Positions 1 through 11,000 of a DNA stretch of 64,000 nucleotides are shown in pieces. Each line of letters opens with the position of its first letter. The first letter of the stretch is position 1. The notes below the pieces were generated by a model. It was not told the origin of the DNA, searched no databases, and was given only the letters and a program-made list of their open reading frames with translations. This DNA is from Scedosporium boydii (taxonomy: Eukaryota; Ascomycota; Sordariomycetes; Microascales; Microascaceae), in contig NJFT01000174.1 in the NCBI GenBank assembly GCA_002221725.1, forward strand, positions 25,026 to 89,025, read 5' to 3'. The translations under genes were made by a program, and so were the position numbers.

Positions 1-931
1 CCCATCAACGACAATTGGTCCCAGACGCAGCGACTTTGTCCGACTCTTTGATGAAGAAACTTTGGTTGGCGCTACTGTACGGCTACGTATGTCTGCTTTC
101 CTGCCTTGCGCTTTATTAATAGAGGCCTCCGCATCATGCCCTCATTACGAGGAACAGAGGACTGTGACCTGGCGAGCACACGTTCTTCGACGAAGGAAGA
201 CGGAAAACGAAGGGGCGGGGGAGTATTCTGACTTCAACGTTAGACTCTCCACTAGTGCTGCCTCGCAGTTGCGTGCAAGACCTCTGTCCCGTCCTAGGTA
301 TCTTTCTCGTCTGAAAGGGCGTGGTAATAGGAATCAAGGGAGGAAACACCCCGACCTTCTCCATTTTCCGCTGAGCCCGTAAGTTACGGAGTAAACTGAT
401 GATCCATCCCGGTGTCGCCGGATAGGTTGCATCCCTAGCGTCCGTTGTAGTTTTGCATTCTTGGGACGGGGAACCTAGAGAGCCCGGTTTTCCGCTTGGC
501 CAACTTTGGTTTATTGTTCTTCTATGCGGGAGGGATGGTCAAAGCATGCTATCTTCACTAATGGAAGCATGTATGTCTTGCGAATAGGACCGGAAAGAAG
601 AGAGAGCGCGGCATCGAACTGGCCATGGCCGCATTCTTCTTGGCTCTGTTCTGCGAGAGTCGGAGTAGTGTGATCCTATTTTTTCAGGGTCTTTGTCTCT
701 CGTGAGCAAGCACGGCCCTTGATACATCTATCCTTTCCCACGGGTTCGAAAAAATGGGTATAATAAGGACTTGATATGCCTACTTCATCCCATCTGCTCC
801 CTTCTTACGTTTCCGTCATCCCTCGAAGAGCTTTCCGATCATAACAGCCCTTCTCATATCTCTTCCCTCCTCTCGCCCCCCCTCCCCTCCTTGACCCAAA
901 AAGAGAAGAAGGAAGCCCTTGGGAAGAAACT
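1..931. other. Intergenic / upstream region of the FAD oxidoreductase
   Basis: No convincing coding region is seen. The open frames here lack ATG starts or recognisable protein character and overlap on both strands. The last 130 bases (about 800-931) are pyrimidine-rich, as expected for a fungal 5' leader, and run directly into the start codon at 932. Confidence 0.5.
759..766 (+). promoter_or_regulatory. TATA-like element upstream of the FAD oxidoreductase
   Basis: The sequence TATAATAA lies about 165 bases before the ATG at 932, followed by a CT-rich stretch that could hold the transcription start. This is a motif match only. No transcript evidence is available. Confidence 0.3.
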
Positions 932-2926
932 ATGAAGTGGTCCAGCTTCTGTCTCCCCGGACTCCTCGCTATCGCCGTACAGGGCAGTCCCCAGTCCACC
1001 TGCAAATGCTATCCGGGCGAGTCTTGCTGGCCCTCGCAGGGCAAATGGAACCAGCTCTCCACCGAAGTGGGCGGGAGGCTCTCTGTTGAGCTTCCTCCCG
1101 GCCTGCCTTGCTTCGCTACGTACGAGGGCCAGGTCGTAGTTGGTGCTAATGATCCAGCAAAGTGCGCTGAGGTTACGTCTAAGTGGTCCGATCCGGACTG
1201 GGTGTAAGTGTGCTCTCTTCTACCCTCCGCCTTCCCCTTAAATTCGGACATAGGCTTGCATTTTTGGGAATGAAACTGCGAATACTAATGTTGGTCCCGC
1301 TGAGAAAAGAGCTTCTTTGGGTTCCTGGCCTATGCTGCCCTTCTGGTCCAACTCGACTTGTTATCCCTCCAACGCTGGCAGCTGCACCAGCGACTGCAAG
1401 CAAGGCGTTGTCCCGACCTATGTCATAAAGGCTACCAAAGTCTCGGATATCCAGGCCGGCATCAAGTTTGCCAAGAAATATAACCTTCGCCTCATTATTA
1501 GAAATACCGGCCACGATTTCATGGGCCGTTCTGTCGGTGAGTTTCGCGAAACCCAACCTGTGATATCTCTCCTTGTTTCCGCACTTAGGATAGAGCGTTG
1601 AGAATTAACACACCGAGTATAGGCTATGGTGCCCTCGTCATCAACACCTGGCGATTCAAAGACATTACTCTCCACAAGAAATGGTCCGGCCCGGACTCCT
1701 ACAGAGGCAAGGCCGTAACTGCAGGCGCCGGCGTCATGGTCCATGAGCTCTACGATGCTGTCTGGGCCGCTGACCAGGACGTTCTCGCCGGGGAGTGTCC
1801 CACTGTTGGTGTAGCTGGCGGCTACGTCCAGGGGGGTGGCCAGGGTCCTCTCTCTGGCATTTACGGTCTCGCGTCGGATAACGCACTCCAATTCACGGCC
1901 GTGTTGGCTGATGGGAAGCATGTTACTGCCAACTCGAAGACTAATACTGACCTCTTTTGGGCTCTCAAGGGTGGTGGCCCGGGTACCTTTGCCGTGGTCA
2001 CTTCCGTCACATTCAGGACTTTCAACCGCGTTCCGGTCTCTGGTAAGTTACACAAGCCTAGCCACTATCACGCAGCAATTCCTAGCAGCAGTCCAAACTA
2101 ATCCACCGCACTAGGCATGGCTCTCAATATCGTCGGCTCAGGCGGCACTTTCTGGGAAGGCTGGAGGATCTGGCACACCTACGGCCCCCAGCTCGTCAAG
2201 CACGGCATCTACGTCTGGTATGCCGCCTCCGAGGGCTCTATCATCGCCCAACCCTTTGTAGCGCCCAACATGACCAAAGCCCAGCTCGAGGCCGTCCTCC
2301 AGCCCATGCTCGCCAACCTCGACGCCGCAAATGTCACATACACGCGGTCCGAGGTGCAGACGTTTTCCAACTTTGGCGAGCTCTACAACGAGATGTGGTT
2401 CACGGCCTACCACGCCGCCAACGGCCAGGCTGGTTTCGGCGGCCGCCTCATCTCGCTCACTGATGCGGTCGCAAATGGGGATAACATCGTCGCTGCCTTC
2501 CGAGAGGTCCTCCAAAAGTACCCAGCCGTCGGATTCGGGGGACACCTCGTTAACCCCGGAAACCGTGTTCCCGATCCGAATCAGGCGCTCAGTGCTGTGC
2601 ATCCCACCTTTAGGAATACGGCTGATATCCTAGTCTACCTATACTTCCTCGAGGACTGCCTTTCTGCGGAGAGGCGCGCCGAGGTGCTCGATGCAGTTAC
2701 TAATGACATTGGGGGCATCATTAGGCGTGAGACTCCTAACAGCGCTGTGTACAGCAATGAGGGCGATCCCAACGAGCCCAACTGGCAGAATGCGTTTTGG
2801 GGACCCGTGTACCCTAAGCTTCTTAAGATCAAGGAGAAGTATGACTGTGATGGCGTGTTCTGGGTCAAGTCGACTCCTGGCTCGGAGAAGTGGAAGCTTG
2901 TGAATGAGAGGCTTTGCAAGGCGTAG
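932..2926 (+). CDS. Secreted FAD-linked oxidoreductase (PCMH-type FAD domain plus berberine-bridge C-terminus)
   Basis: Four exons are inferred: 932-1201, 1254-1536, 1623-2042 and 2115-2926, giving about 594 residues, the usual size of fungal secreted berberine-bridge/6-hydroxynicotine-oxidase-like enzymes. Residues 1-19 form a hydrophobic signal peptide, followed by a Cys-rich segment (STCKCYPGESCW). The FAD-binding domain carries NTGHDF; His177 is the expected covalent FAD attachment site. GGYVQGGGQGPLS and YGLASDN follow. The C-terminal NWQNAFWG and KYDCDGVFW segments are berberine-bridge-like. The second attachment Cys of bicovalent members is not evident near AGGYVQGGG, so single attachment through His is inferred. 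Such enzymes oxidise alcohols, sugars or secondary-metabolite intermediates; the substrate here is unknown, and no biosynthetic genes adjoin it. The first intron has competing donors (see findings). Confidence 0.9.
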
Positions 2927-3708
2927 GAAGTTCTTGAGGGAGGATTATGCAGCAGACGGAAGCCGGGAAGTGGTTATGATAGTACGGTAATCGCCTAAGG
3001 AGCCGAGGTAGTAACGACTATGTAATGAATGATGCTTCAAATCTCTCGTTTCTTGGGTATTAAAGAGGTGTGAGTGCGAATGGCGGTGGAAGCTGAAGCC
3101 TGTTGCCGTATATCGAAGCATGATTGGTATCTGTATCCGCATCAGCAAGCTCACAACACATGCACCAAGCATCGGTCGGTAGCTCATAATTTATCATTAG
3201 TATCATATTAATGTCGAGTTTCCAGTAATCAGGTTCTACAGGTTTTGCAAATTCTTCGGACTACGGTTCTAATTTCAGTTCCCGGGAATCCGACCTCTTA
3301 TCCACCCTTTTCAGCGAATGTATATCCAACAAGGACACCCCAAAATCCCATCTCTTGTTTCCATTCCGTTGGAAATCCCTGATCGTACGTTCCCGCCGTT
3401 ACTTCCCATTGATCAGCCGACCCGACGTTTGTCAGTTCTTGCAGCGGTTTGCAGCGGTTTTCCGTGAGTCCTGGTCTTTACCCATGGGTTACCAAACTCT
3501 GGTTTCTTTGTATCTGTAATTTTTCGGTCAGGGCTATCAGCGCGATGAAGTTTTAATTTCCTTCGTGATGCCTGGTGTTGAGACGGATTTAAGCAACGCT
3601 TGCTCCAGAGTACGGGAGACACCACAAACAAACTCCATCTTATCCTCCCACTCGGATTCATCGTTGCCGTTGCGTCCCTTGGCACGACGAGAATGGCATC
3701 GAATATTG

Positions 3709-4023
3709 TTAGGCCATTAGCAAGAAGGCCTGAACGAGGTTGCAAAACACTTCAACCTGAGGACTCCAATCCGGATTGTCCGATGTTCCCTCGCTGATAT
3801 GGGCGAGAAACTTGTTGTTTTAGCCGTATATGGCAGAATTGCTCATGACAATAATTCCCAGGCAGGTCTCTAGCCCCGTGGTATAAAGGATATCATCCTT
3901 CTGGCCGGCCTTACTCTCCCCAATATCGCGTTCCTCCTCCCTCCCCCGGCCAATCTCCATTTCAGAAGGATAGGAAGGCAATCGGTTTTTCCTTACTTTG
4001 ATCGTATTGAGTGTGGACCCCAT
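3709..4023 (-). pseudogene. Possible decayed coding fragment with an internal stop
   Basis: Reading leftward from an ATG at 4023, one frame gives about 67 residues ending in ETCLGIIVMSNSAIYG, a TAA stop at 3822-3820, and then continues in the same frame with protein-like text (NNKFLAHISEGTSDNPDW, then VEVFCNLVQAFLL) until a second stop at 3711-3709. The alternation of hydrophobic core and polar segments across the stop suggests an old coding sequence with a nonsense change. A 43-base intron removing the stop is conceivable but would be very short. The family is not identified and the call is weak. Confidence 0.25.
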
Positions 4024-4032
4024 GATAGGCCT

Positions 4033-4650
4033 TCACCTTCGAGAATTCTTGGCACGGCAGTAGTAATGACAAGACACTCGGTTCCATTTGCCGTTTTTCC
4101 TTGACCCCGACGGAAACGGATGGTTGCGAAGTTCGAACTGTAGAGGACCGCGAGCGACTACATAGGAGTCAGGGTCCTGGCGGTCTGCTCCGGGGATTAG
4201 AGAAATCCTCATTCGTTGACTGGCCGTGAGCCAAGTGAAATAGTTGCCCTGGTGGTCGTCACACCTAGTCGGGGGGAATCTCGGGGTCCTTCGTGCCAGC
4301 TTTGAAGAGTAATCTTCCAAGCAGAGCCGCCGGATTTGGGAATAACAGTTTTAACCTCGTGGCCGGATCTGTCAAACCACCAGTCGATTCGAGCCATCAA
4401 CTCCCCCAGACTTTGAGAACCCCAGCTCCTGCTACGAGAGTAGGACGGGCTCCTCTCCCGCGAGATAAAGACAGCCGCTGGAATCCCCCTCACCACTGCC
4501 GGATCCGGGATGACGGCCACCCGGATGGTATGTCGTCGCGGCAGTTGCCGACGAATATTCGAAGACGCCCATGTCATCGATTTGCATCACAACTTTGAGG
4601 CAGGTATCGCGGGAAGCGGGATCTCCTGTCAATCTCCTCTCTCTCATGTT
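4033..4650 (-). other. Possible decayed coding region, unidentified
   Basis: Three overlapping minus-strand frames each hold a stretch that looks protein-like: KVVMQIDDMGVFEYS near 4580, ELMARIDWWFDRSGHEVK near 4360, and GNYFTWLTASQRMRISLIP near 4220. No single frame covers them and no clear introns link them. This could be a degenerated gene or chance; no family is recognised. Confidence 0.15.
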
Positions 4651-5317
4651 CTCAACGTCAGTAGATTATTGCGGTGAATTCCTTGGACGCACCGATGCAG
4701 TTAGCACTCCGGCGTCTCCGAGGTCGACTTTCCGGGAAGGATAGACCTAAAACGATGGGCATGTGTATCTTGGATAGACGACTCTCCAGTGGCCCTGTGG
4801 TTCTCGTGCAGGGGATGGCAGGGGATGGTATATCGGGGCGTCATGTTCATCGAGGAATCGAAGTCGGCGTTAGAGAATATCAAACAGACCTATTATCAAT
4901 GAATCTTCCATTATTTGATATGAACCACACATTAAACCATATGTGAAGTGGTCATTTACAAAGATGCTCTCAGCATCTACCTTTCTATTCTGCAGTCTTT
5001 GCACATGCTCTTCTTGAGAGTGTGAGAAATAGTTCAGGGAAGGAGGTACCCGACAAATAACTGCTAAATAACAGGCTCAGAATAAGAGAATGAATTCAAA
5101 GGAAGGAGCATTGAACCATTCACAACCGCTTGAGGTAGAGCCTTCCCTTGATGTGAATAAGTCCCAAGGTTTTGCCAGAGCTCTGGTGTCTGAGGTTAAA
5201 TATCAGCTTCACGTGACACCCTCCTAGATTTCTCTCACTGACATCACCATCACAATATCGGCTAAACCAGCATTCTTTCAACCGAGGTTCTACCGCCAGA
5301 CAGCAGAAATTTCCACC

Positions 5318-6378
5318 ATGGCAATCTATTCTTATCTGTTCTACCAGCAGCTCAAAGGAGCTCCTGAGGTAAGCAAGCCGCCCCCCAAGGCCGAAAAAAA
5401 AAAAAATTAAACCTTTCGCTAAACATCAATCTAACCTCTTGAAAAGACCACCCTCAAATTCCTCCACGACTACCGTCTCCATCAATCCCAGCGCCTCACC
5501 CCCGTCCGTTTCAAGCCTCTCAAGTTCATCCCCGATATCTACGCGAAGCACATCGAGCTCCTCGAGAAACAGGAGCAACAGCGGTTCGAAGCCAATCGTC
5601 GTTACCTGACGATCCCGTATTTCAAGCAACACTACGCCAAAAAAGTTGCCAGGGCCAAGGCCAGAGCGCGAGCGCGAGCTGCACGAGCTGAGCTTCTTCG
5701 ACTTCGGGAAATCGACGGTCGAGACCAAGACGAAGAGGACGACGGATTTGTTCTCGTTGAGAAGAATAGCTTGAGTGGAATCCAGGCCGACAAAATGGTT
5801 CAGCTTACCGAGGTCCCTGACGAGCATTTCGTCACTCCCCAAGCTGGTCCTATTGAGGAGGATGATGCTGATTACACCGATACCGGTACGTTGAATTGCT
5901 CCTTCCGTCGATGAAGCCCGTCTCTAGTTTTCATTGAAACTCTTCTCACCTCCTTTTATCAACTCGAGTAACTGACTTTTTTTCTCTTTTCTTCATCGCA
6001 GACTCCGAGATCTCCACCGACTCCGAATTCGATCCCGAGGAAGAGTCCCTCGCCGATCGCCTCTACGCCCTCCGCGACATCGTGCCCCCCACCGCCCGCG
6101 GCTGGATCTCCTCCAAGGTGACCTCCGTCGTCGGCTTCGGCAGCAGCAGCGTCTGGTGGGCCGGCAAGGCCCTCTGGGCCATCTCCTCCACCGCCCTCCT
6201 CCTCGGCGTCCCCTTCGCCATCTGCGTCACCGAGGAGCAGCAGGTCATGGCCATGGAGCAGGAGTACAAGATGCGCGAGGTCGGCAGCGAGGTGCTCACC
6301 GCTGGTGGCGGTGAGCATCATAGCACTGCTGATCGCGTCGGTGCTGCTCTTGGCTCTGATGCCAAGGCTGCTCTGTAA
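5318..6378 (+). CDS. TOM22: Mitochondrial import receptor TOM22, with an in-frame N-terminal extension
   Basis: Exons 5318-5368, 5447-5885 and 6002-6378 join in one open frame of 288 codons. The classical TOM22 starts at the internal ATG 5795 (MVQLTEVPDEHF), giving 155 residues, about the length of known fungal Tom22. It has an acidic cytosolic receptor segment (DYTDTDSEISTDSEF), LADRLYALRDIVPPTARGW, one membrane anchor (ALWAISSTALLLGVPFAIC) and a short intermembrane-space tail. Tom22 receives preproteins from Tom20/Tom70 and organises the TOM pore in the outer membrane. Upstream, an ATG at 5318 in a strong context (CCACCATGG) opens an exon, a 78-nt intron with a CTAAC branch site, and 116 further coding-type codons running without a stop into the TOM22 ATG. 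Whether the product is a fusion or translation starts at 5795 is undecided. Confidence 0.88.
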
Positions 6379-8074
6379 ACGCAAAAACAAGAGGAAGAAG
6401 AAAGTCAACACATCGGGTTTCGATACGCGTTTTCACCCTGCTTTCCGAGCCTTGTCTCTTTGGATGTGGACATAGCGTCCCACCGAATGAAAGAAGAAAC
6501 ACTGTACTATAGAGTTTCCTTATTTTGCTTTTCCTTCCCCCTATTTGCCTTTCCCAGCTGCCTCCTCCTCGAAAGCCCTCCCCTTATCTTTTTTTGCCCT
6601 CGCCTGTATTAATGGAAACGGAATGTCTCAAAAAGGGGAAGGAAAGCAAGCAAGGAAATCTCCCCACCCCCCAAATTTTTTCACTTTTCTTGTACGAAGA
6701 TGGTTTTCTTTTTTTTTTACTCTTTTATCATTTTACGGCCTTTTTTTTTTTTTTTTTTTGCTAGACTAATCGCAGGGGAGGAAATTCGTGCCGGAAGGAA
6801 ATGATAGGGAAGAAACGAAATGTTTTATCTCGAGCAGTTTGGAAGGGGGGAGTAAATAAAGAATGAAATGGCATTTGTGTATATCAGCGCAAAAGGAGAA
6901 GAGAAGATACACTCGCGAGGGAGGCGATTGGATGTATCCATGTTGCATGTACGACAAGGGAGAACAGGGGAAGATGTAGCGAATATGGAAGAAGAAGAAA
7001 CAGGAAAAACACAACCCCATTCTCTGCTCAGTGTTGCTCGTTCCCAGCCTTGCGTACTTGGTCGTGACGTTCTAGGTTTCAAAGAGACGCTCCTGCGTCT
7101 ACAGATGTTCATCAAGTTCAAGGCCGTCAAAATAATATTTCCAGAATCTTGGACGGAAATGGATAGGTATATATGCGCCTACGGCTACCTGAAGAAGCTA
7201 GACAGCCTCGCTTTTCTACCTGGAAAAGGAAAAAACAGAAGTTGGTATCATCCGACCAGAAGAATCAACTACAACAAATGGAAACTGGCCAACAAGAAAG
7301 GGCGAGGCCGACGGGACCCTCAGAAACGGAAGCATCAAGCACTTTGACAAAAAGAGAAATAGGATCGGACGAGTCCAAAAAACCAGAGAAAAAAAAGAAG
7401 ATCGAGGAAGAAGGTGGGAAAGAGAATGGTTCGGATGTACATACATGTCGATTTTCTCCAAAAACCGACCAAAATAAGGAGAAGAAATAAAAGAGAAAGA
7501 TGGAAAGAGAAAATATTTTCGGCTATGAACCCAAATAAACCCAGTCCATCTTGCCCCCGAGAACGCAGAAACGTGCCCTTCTGGTCCCACACATTAAGGG
7601 GGGTCAAGAGACAAAAAAGGGTGCAGGTGTTCTAGTCCTAATACAAAGCTATAGGCGAGATAGATGACGATTTTGTCTCTTCATTCCCAGGAAACAGCTG
7701 GGATGATGTACAGCAGATGGTTTTCCTCCCAACTTTTTATCCCTGTGCTGGCCTCAATATAACAAATAGAAAGTATCAACGTCTCAGAAGCTTATGAAGA
7801 AACGAGGGCCTTGGTCTGAAGGCTCCATGCTAAAATAGGTGATGAGAAGGAAGAGAGGAGGTACAAACACAAAAAGAAGAAGAGGAAACCATTGGGCATG
7901 AAAAGAAGGCGTGTGAACATGTCATAAGGAAAACCAGAATGCTGCCCGAGGTATGTATGTATATGGATGTTCGACAAAGGAGACAAAACGTTCTCAAGCC
8001 AGAGAAAGTGTAAGTAGGTTTAAAAGGGGATGGTATTAAAACGGTGAATAGAGAAATCATCCAAGGGTTGCGGG
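6379..8074. other. Convergent 3' region between TOM22 and the ADF-H gene
   Basis: This holds the 3' UTRs of two converging genes. It is rich in poly-T and poly-purine tracts (for example a T-run around 6740-6760 and A/G-rich sequence from 7200 to 7510). The longest open frame (6868-7347) is low in complexity, matches nothing I know, and is not called. Confidence 0.5.
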
Positions 8075-11000
8075 TTATTGGCCGAAGGACGAGTGGTTCT
8101 TGTGGGCATCAACCAGAACTAAGAGCGAGGTTAGCAACGGAAATCCATCAACCGAGCTGATCTATTCATCAACTTACTCTGAAGGATGTGCATCTGGCCG
8201 GCCCGGTCCTCGCAGGCAACCTGCAGTCCCGAGCCCTCTATAAAGTCAAGAACAACACTGTTGGGCAGTTCCTGTACCTCCATCTCGGGCGGGTAAGGAA
8301 CTCGGAATTCGGAGAGGTGGTACCTCTTGACACCAACACCCGATGGCTGCTTATCCATCGGTGCTGCGGTGGCGCCAGTGGTACTGAGGATTAAGAAACC
8401 CTGGGAGTCGAGACACATGCTGCGACGCTTCCAGAGAAGGTTATCGGGGAACTGCACGTTGACATCACCCATGTACGCGACAATGGTCGGTCCGGTATTC
8501 TCCTTCGGCTGGGGCGGCCGAGTGTTGACGGCCTCGGCGGACACCTCCTCGTGCAGAGTAGGCGAAATACCCGTGGGCGTGTTCTTACCACGGCTTCCGT
8601 GGAGCGAGGACGACAGACGCCTCATGAAGCGGCCGGCCCGACTCTTAGACTTCTTCTCGCTAGTCCCAGACTTGGACTCGTCGCCCGAGCCGCTCGTTTC
8701 GGTAAAGGCAGAGGGTGAGAGCGTCCCAGCCGTGCCGGGGTCCTTACTCACAGACGATCGCCGGCTGCTAATGGAGAGGCGTCGCGGAAACGACGAGTTC
8801 TGGTGTACAGAGGGTGGCCTCGAAGGCGAGCGTGAGGGGGTGGTAGGAGTTGGCGCCATCAGGTTATCCACCGAAGGCGAGGTGAGGGACTTGCGGCGCT
8901 CCTTGATAAAGTCTTTGACGATGCTCAGGGAGGATCGCCTGGCCTTAGTGGGCTGTTCAGCCTCGCCACTCCGGTCGTTGGATTCTGATCGCCGCTTCTC
9001 CTTCGACATCCGTCTCTCCTGGATTGTCTCTTTCGGAGCTGCAATAGGTACGGCGTTAGCGGCTCGCATTGGCAACTCGGGCTCCGCCTTCTTGTGATCG
9101 ACAATGAGAGGTGATTGTTTCAGCTCCAGGGGCGCATACTCTGCGGGATCCTTGTGGTCTGGCATGGCACCCACAGGCAGAGACGGATCTCGTACGATCC
9201 TAGCCTTAACTTGGATCGATTCGGTCCGTCCTCGGGACTGGGGCAGAGGCGGAAGAGCACCTCCGGACTCGAACATCGTCAGCCTATTCGCTAGTGAGGC
9301 AGAGCGCTCACGGGAGCGCTGCCTTGAGGACTCTGGTGGAGAGTCCTTGGTGCCGGGTGGCGGGCTGCCCTTCGCGAATGAAGTGGCGCGCTCGGCTACG
9401 GAAGGAGATCGTGATGGCTCTCGAACGGTAGACTTCCGAACAGAGAAGAAATTCGCCGAAGGTGTCTTCGGGCGACGGGGCTCGATTGGTTCCAGGGCAG
9501 GAGCAGCACCGCCTCCTCCAGACAGCTTCTCCAGCGCCTTGATACGTTGGGAAATGCTGGAGCCAATGTTGGTCTTCTTGGGCGCGAGATTACTAGCCTG
9601 TGCTTGTTGTTGCGTAATCTTTTGTAGGAACGCAGCCCCGGAGGATATGGACCTGGCTGAAGGGGGAGGGGGAGGCAGGTCCTTGGGGCTGAGATGAGAC
9701 GACCCTCTCAGCGCGTTAGGCTGCGAGACTGTCCTCACGCCTGCGGGAGCTCCATCTCTACCGAACACAGCGGGAAAGATTGGAGTGAGGGGGGATTTCG
9801 AGACCGTAATAGGCTTGGCTTCTTGTACCGTCGCACTCTGCAGCTCATTGAGTAGCTCGTCGTCATCCGACAGATCATGGGAGCCCCTATTGGAGGTGGC
9901 CAAGTCCGTCTTGATAGGGTCTAGAGTGGCGGTCTTCCTAGAGAGCCTGCTATGAACAGACGTCCTATCTTGGTCCTTGGTTTCCTGCAGCTGGGTCCCA
10001 TCCTTAACCTCTGGTCCCTGTTCCGTCACCCGAGGCTCAGAAACTTCAGCAACTTCAGGCATAGAGAGAACGGGCACTGGAGGGATATCCTCCGTTTCTA
10101 GATCGTGAGTGGAGAACTTGGACATTGGGATCTTGAGTGAACTCCTTCTCCGTTCTTGGCGGACGTCAACTGCTCCTTCAGCTTTCTCTTCTTCCGTCGA
10201 GTCCTTTTCAATGGTGACTTCATCCGGATGAGTATTATTAGGGGTGTTCGCCGTAGCAAATTTGGAGACGGGCAGGGCAGTGTTAACGCGAGTCCGGGAA
10301 GGAGCCTCGGTTGCTGATTCGAGCTTCGTATCCTCATCATCGTTGGCAAGCTGATCGTCGGCAACAGCGGGGCCCTCAGATTTCTCGGCGCTGATGGGCT
10401 CAGCCTCAACCTCGGGGAGTGGCGCCTCGGTATTGTCCTCTCCGGGAGCGGTACTAGAGTCCTCGCGGTCATCCTTGGAGATGATGATGGAGTCTTCAGC
10501 ATCGGCGTGATTTCCCTCATCCTCATCTTCCTCCTTCTCATGGCTAGCCTGAACGGTTTCATCTGTAGACTCAGAGAGAGACGACGCCTTTGTCGATTGA
10601 GCTGCCTCAGATGAAGCGATGAACGGCGAGGCGGGGTGAGAATCGCTTTGTGTAGCCTCGGAGGCCTGATCATTAGCCGCAGACATACCGGCCTCCATAA
10701 CGATGGCAGAGTCAGCTTGTGACAAGGACAGCTTGTCGTCCTGATCACCATCCTCCGCCTCAGGTTTCCCTTCAGCGCCTTCTTCTGGAAGTGTTGACTT
10801 AGGACTCAATTGCTCCGCTTCGAACTTCTCGTCTCGCGGGGTCTGGACCGAGGGCGGGATCGATGGGACAGGAGGTGGCATCATCATGCTCATTTTCTTC
10901 TTCTTTTCACGGAGCTGCATCGCCTTCATGAGGCGCGCCTTCTCGGGAGTCATCTTTTCTTTGACCGGTGTGGTCGGTTTGAAGGGTGGCATGACGAAGC

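Larger units (their letters stand above)
2927..5317. other. Intergenic region between the oxidoreductase and TOM22
   Basis: The first few hundred bases are probably the 3' UTR of the oxidoreductase. No intact gene is recognised. Two minus-strand stretches (3709-4023 and about 4033-4650) read like coding sequence interrupted by stops and frame changes and are listed separately. The last 200 bases before 5318 are probably the TOM22 promoter and leader. Confidence 0.4.

Noticed and set aside
3434..3456. Short direct repeat TTGCAGCGGTT
   Set aside because: Two adjacent copies of about 11 bases are expected by slippage and carry no further structure.
5426..6411. Minus-strand open frames opposite TOM22
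   Set aside because: These are antisense shadows of spliced TOM22 coding sequence; the acidic, low-complexity composition reflects the complement.
6868..7347. 159-codon plus-strand open frame with ATG start
   Set aside because: It lies in the converging 3' UTRs of TOM22 and the ADF-H gene, is purine-rich and Lys/Arg/Glu-biased, has no family character, and overlaps other equally long frames.
8133..8177. Alternative ADF-H protein ending in SKLMNRSARLMDFRC
   Set aside because: This segment is the start of a 59-nt intron with GTAAGT donor and GCTAACC branch site. Splicing gives a more plausible tail and a stop at 8075.
8327..9697. Long plus-strand open frames opposite the ADF-H gene (256 and 197 codons)
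   Set aside because: They mirror the GC-biased coding strand of the real gene. Their Gly/Ser/Arg composition is the usual antisense shadow.
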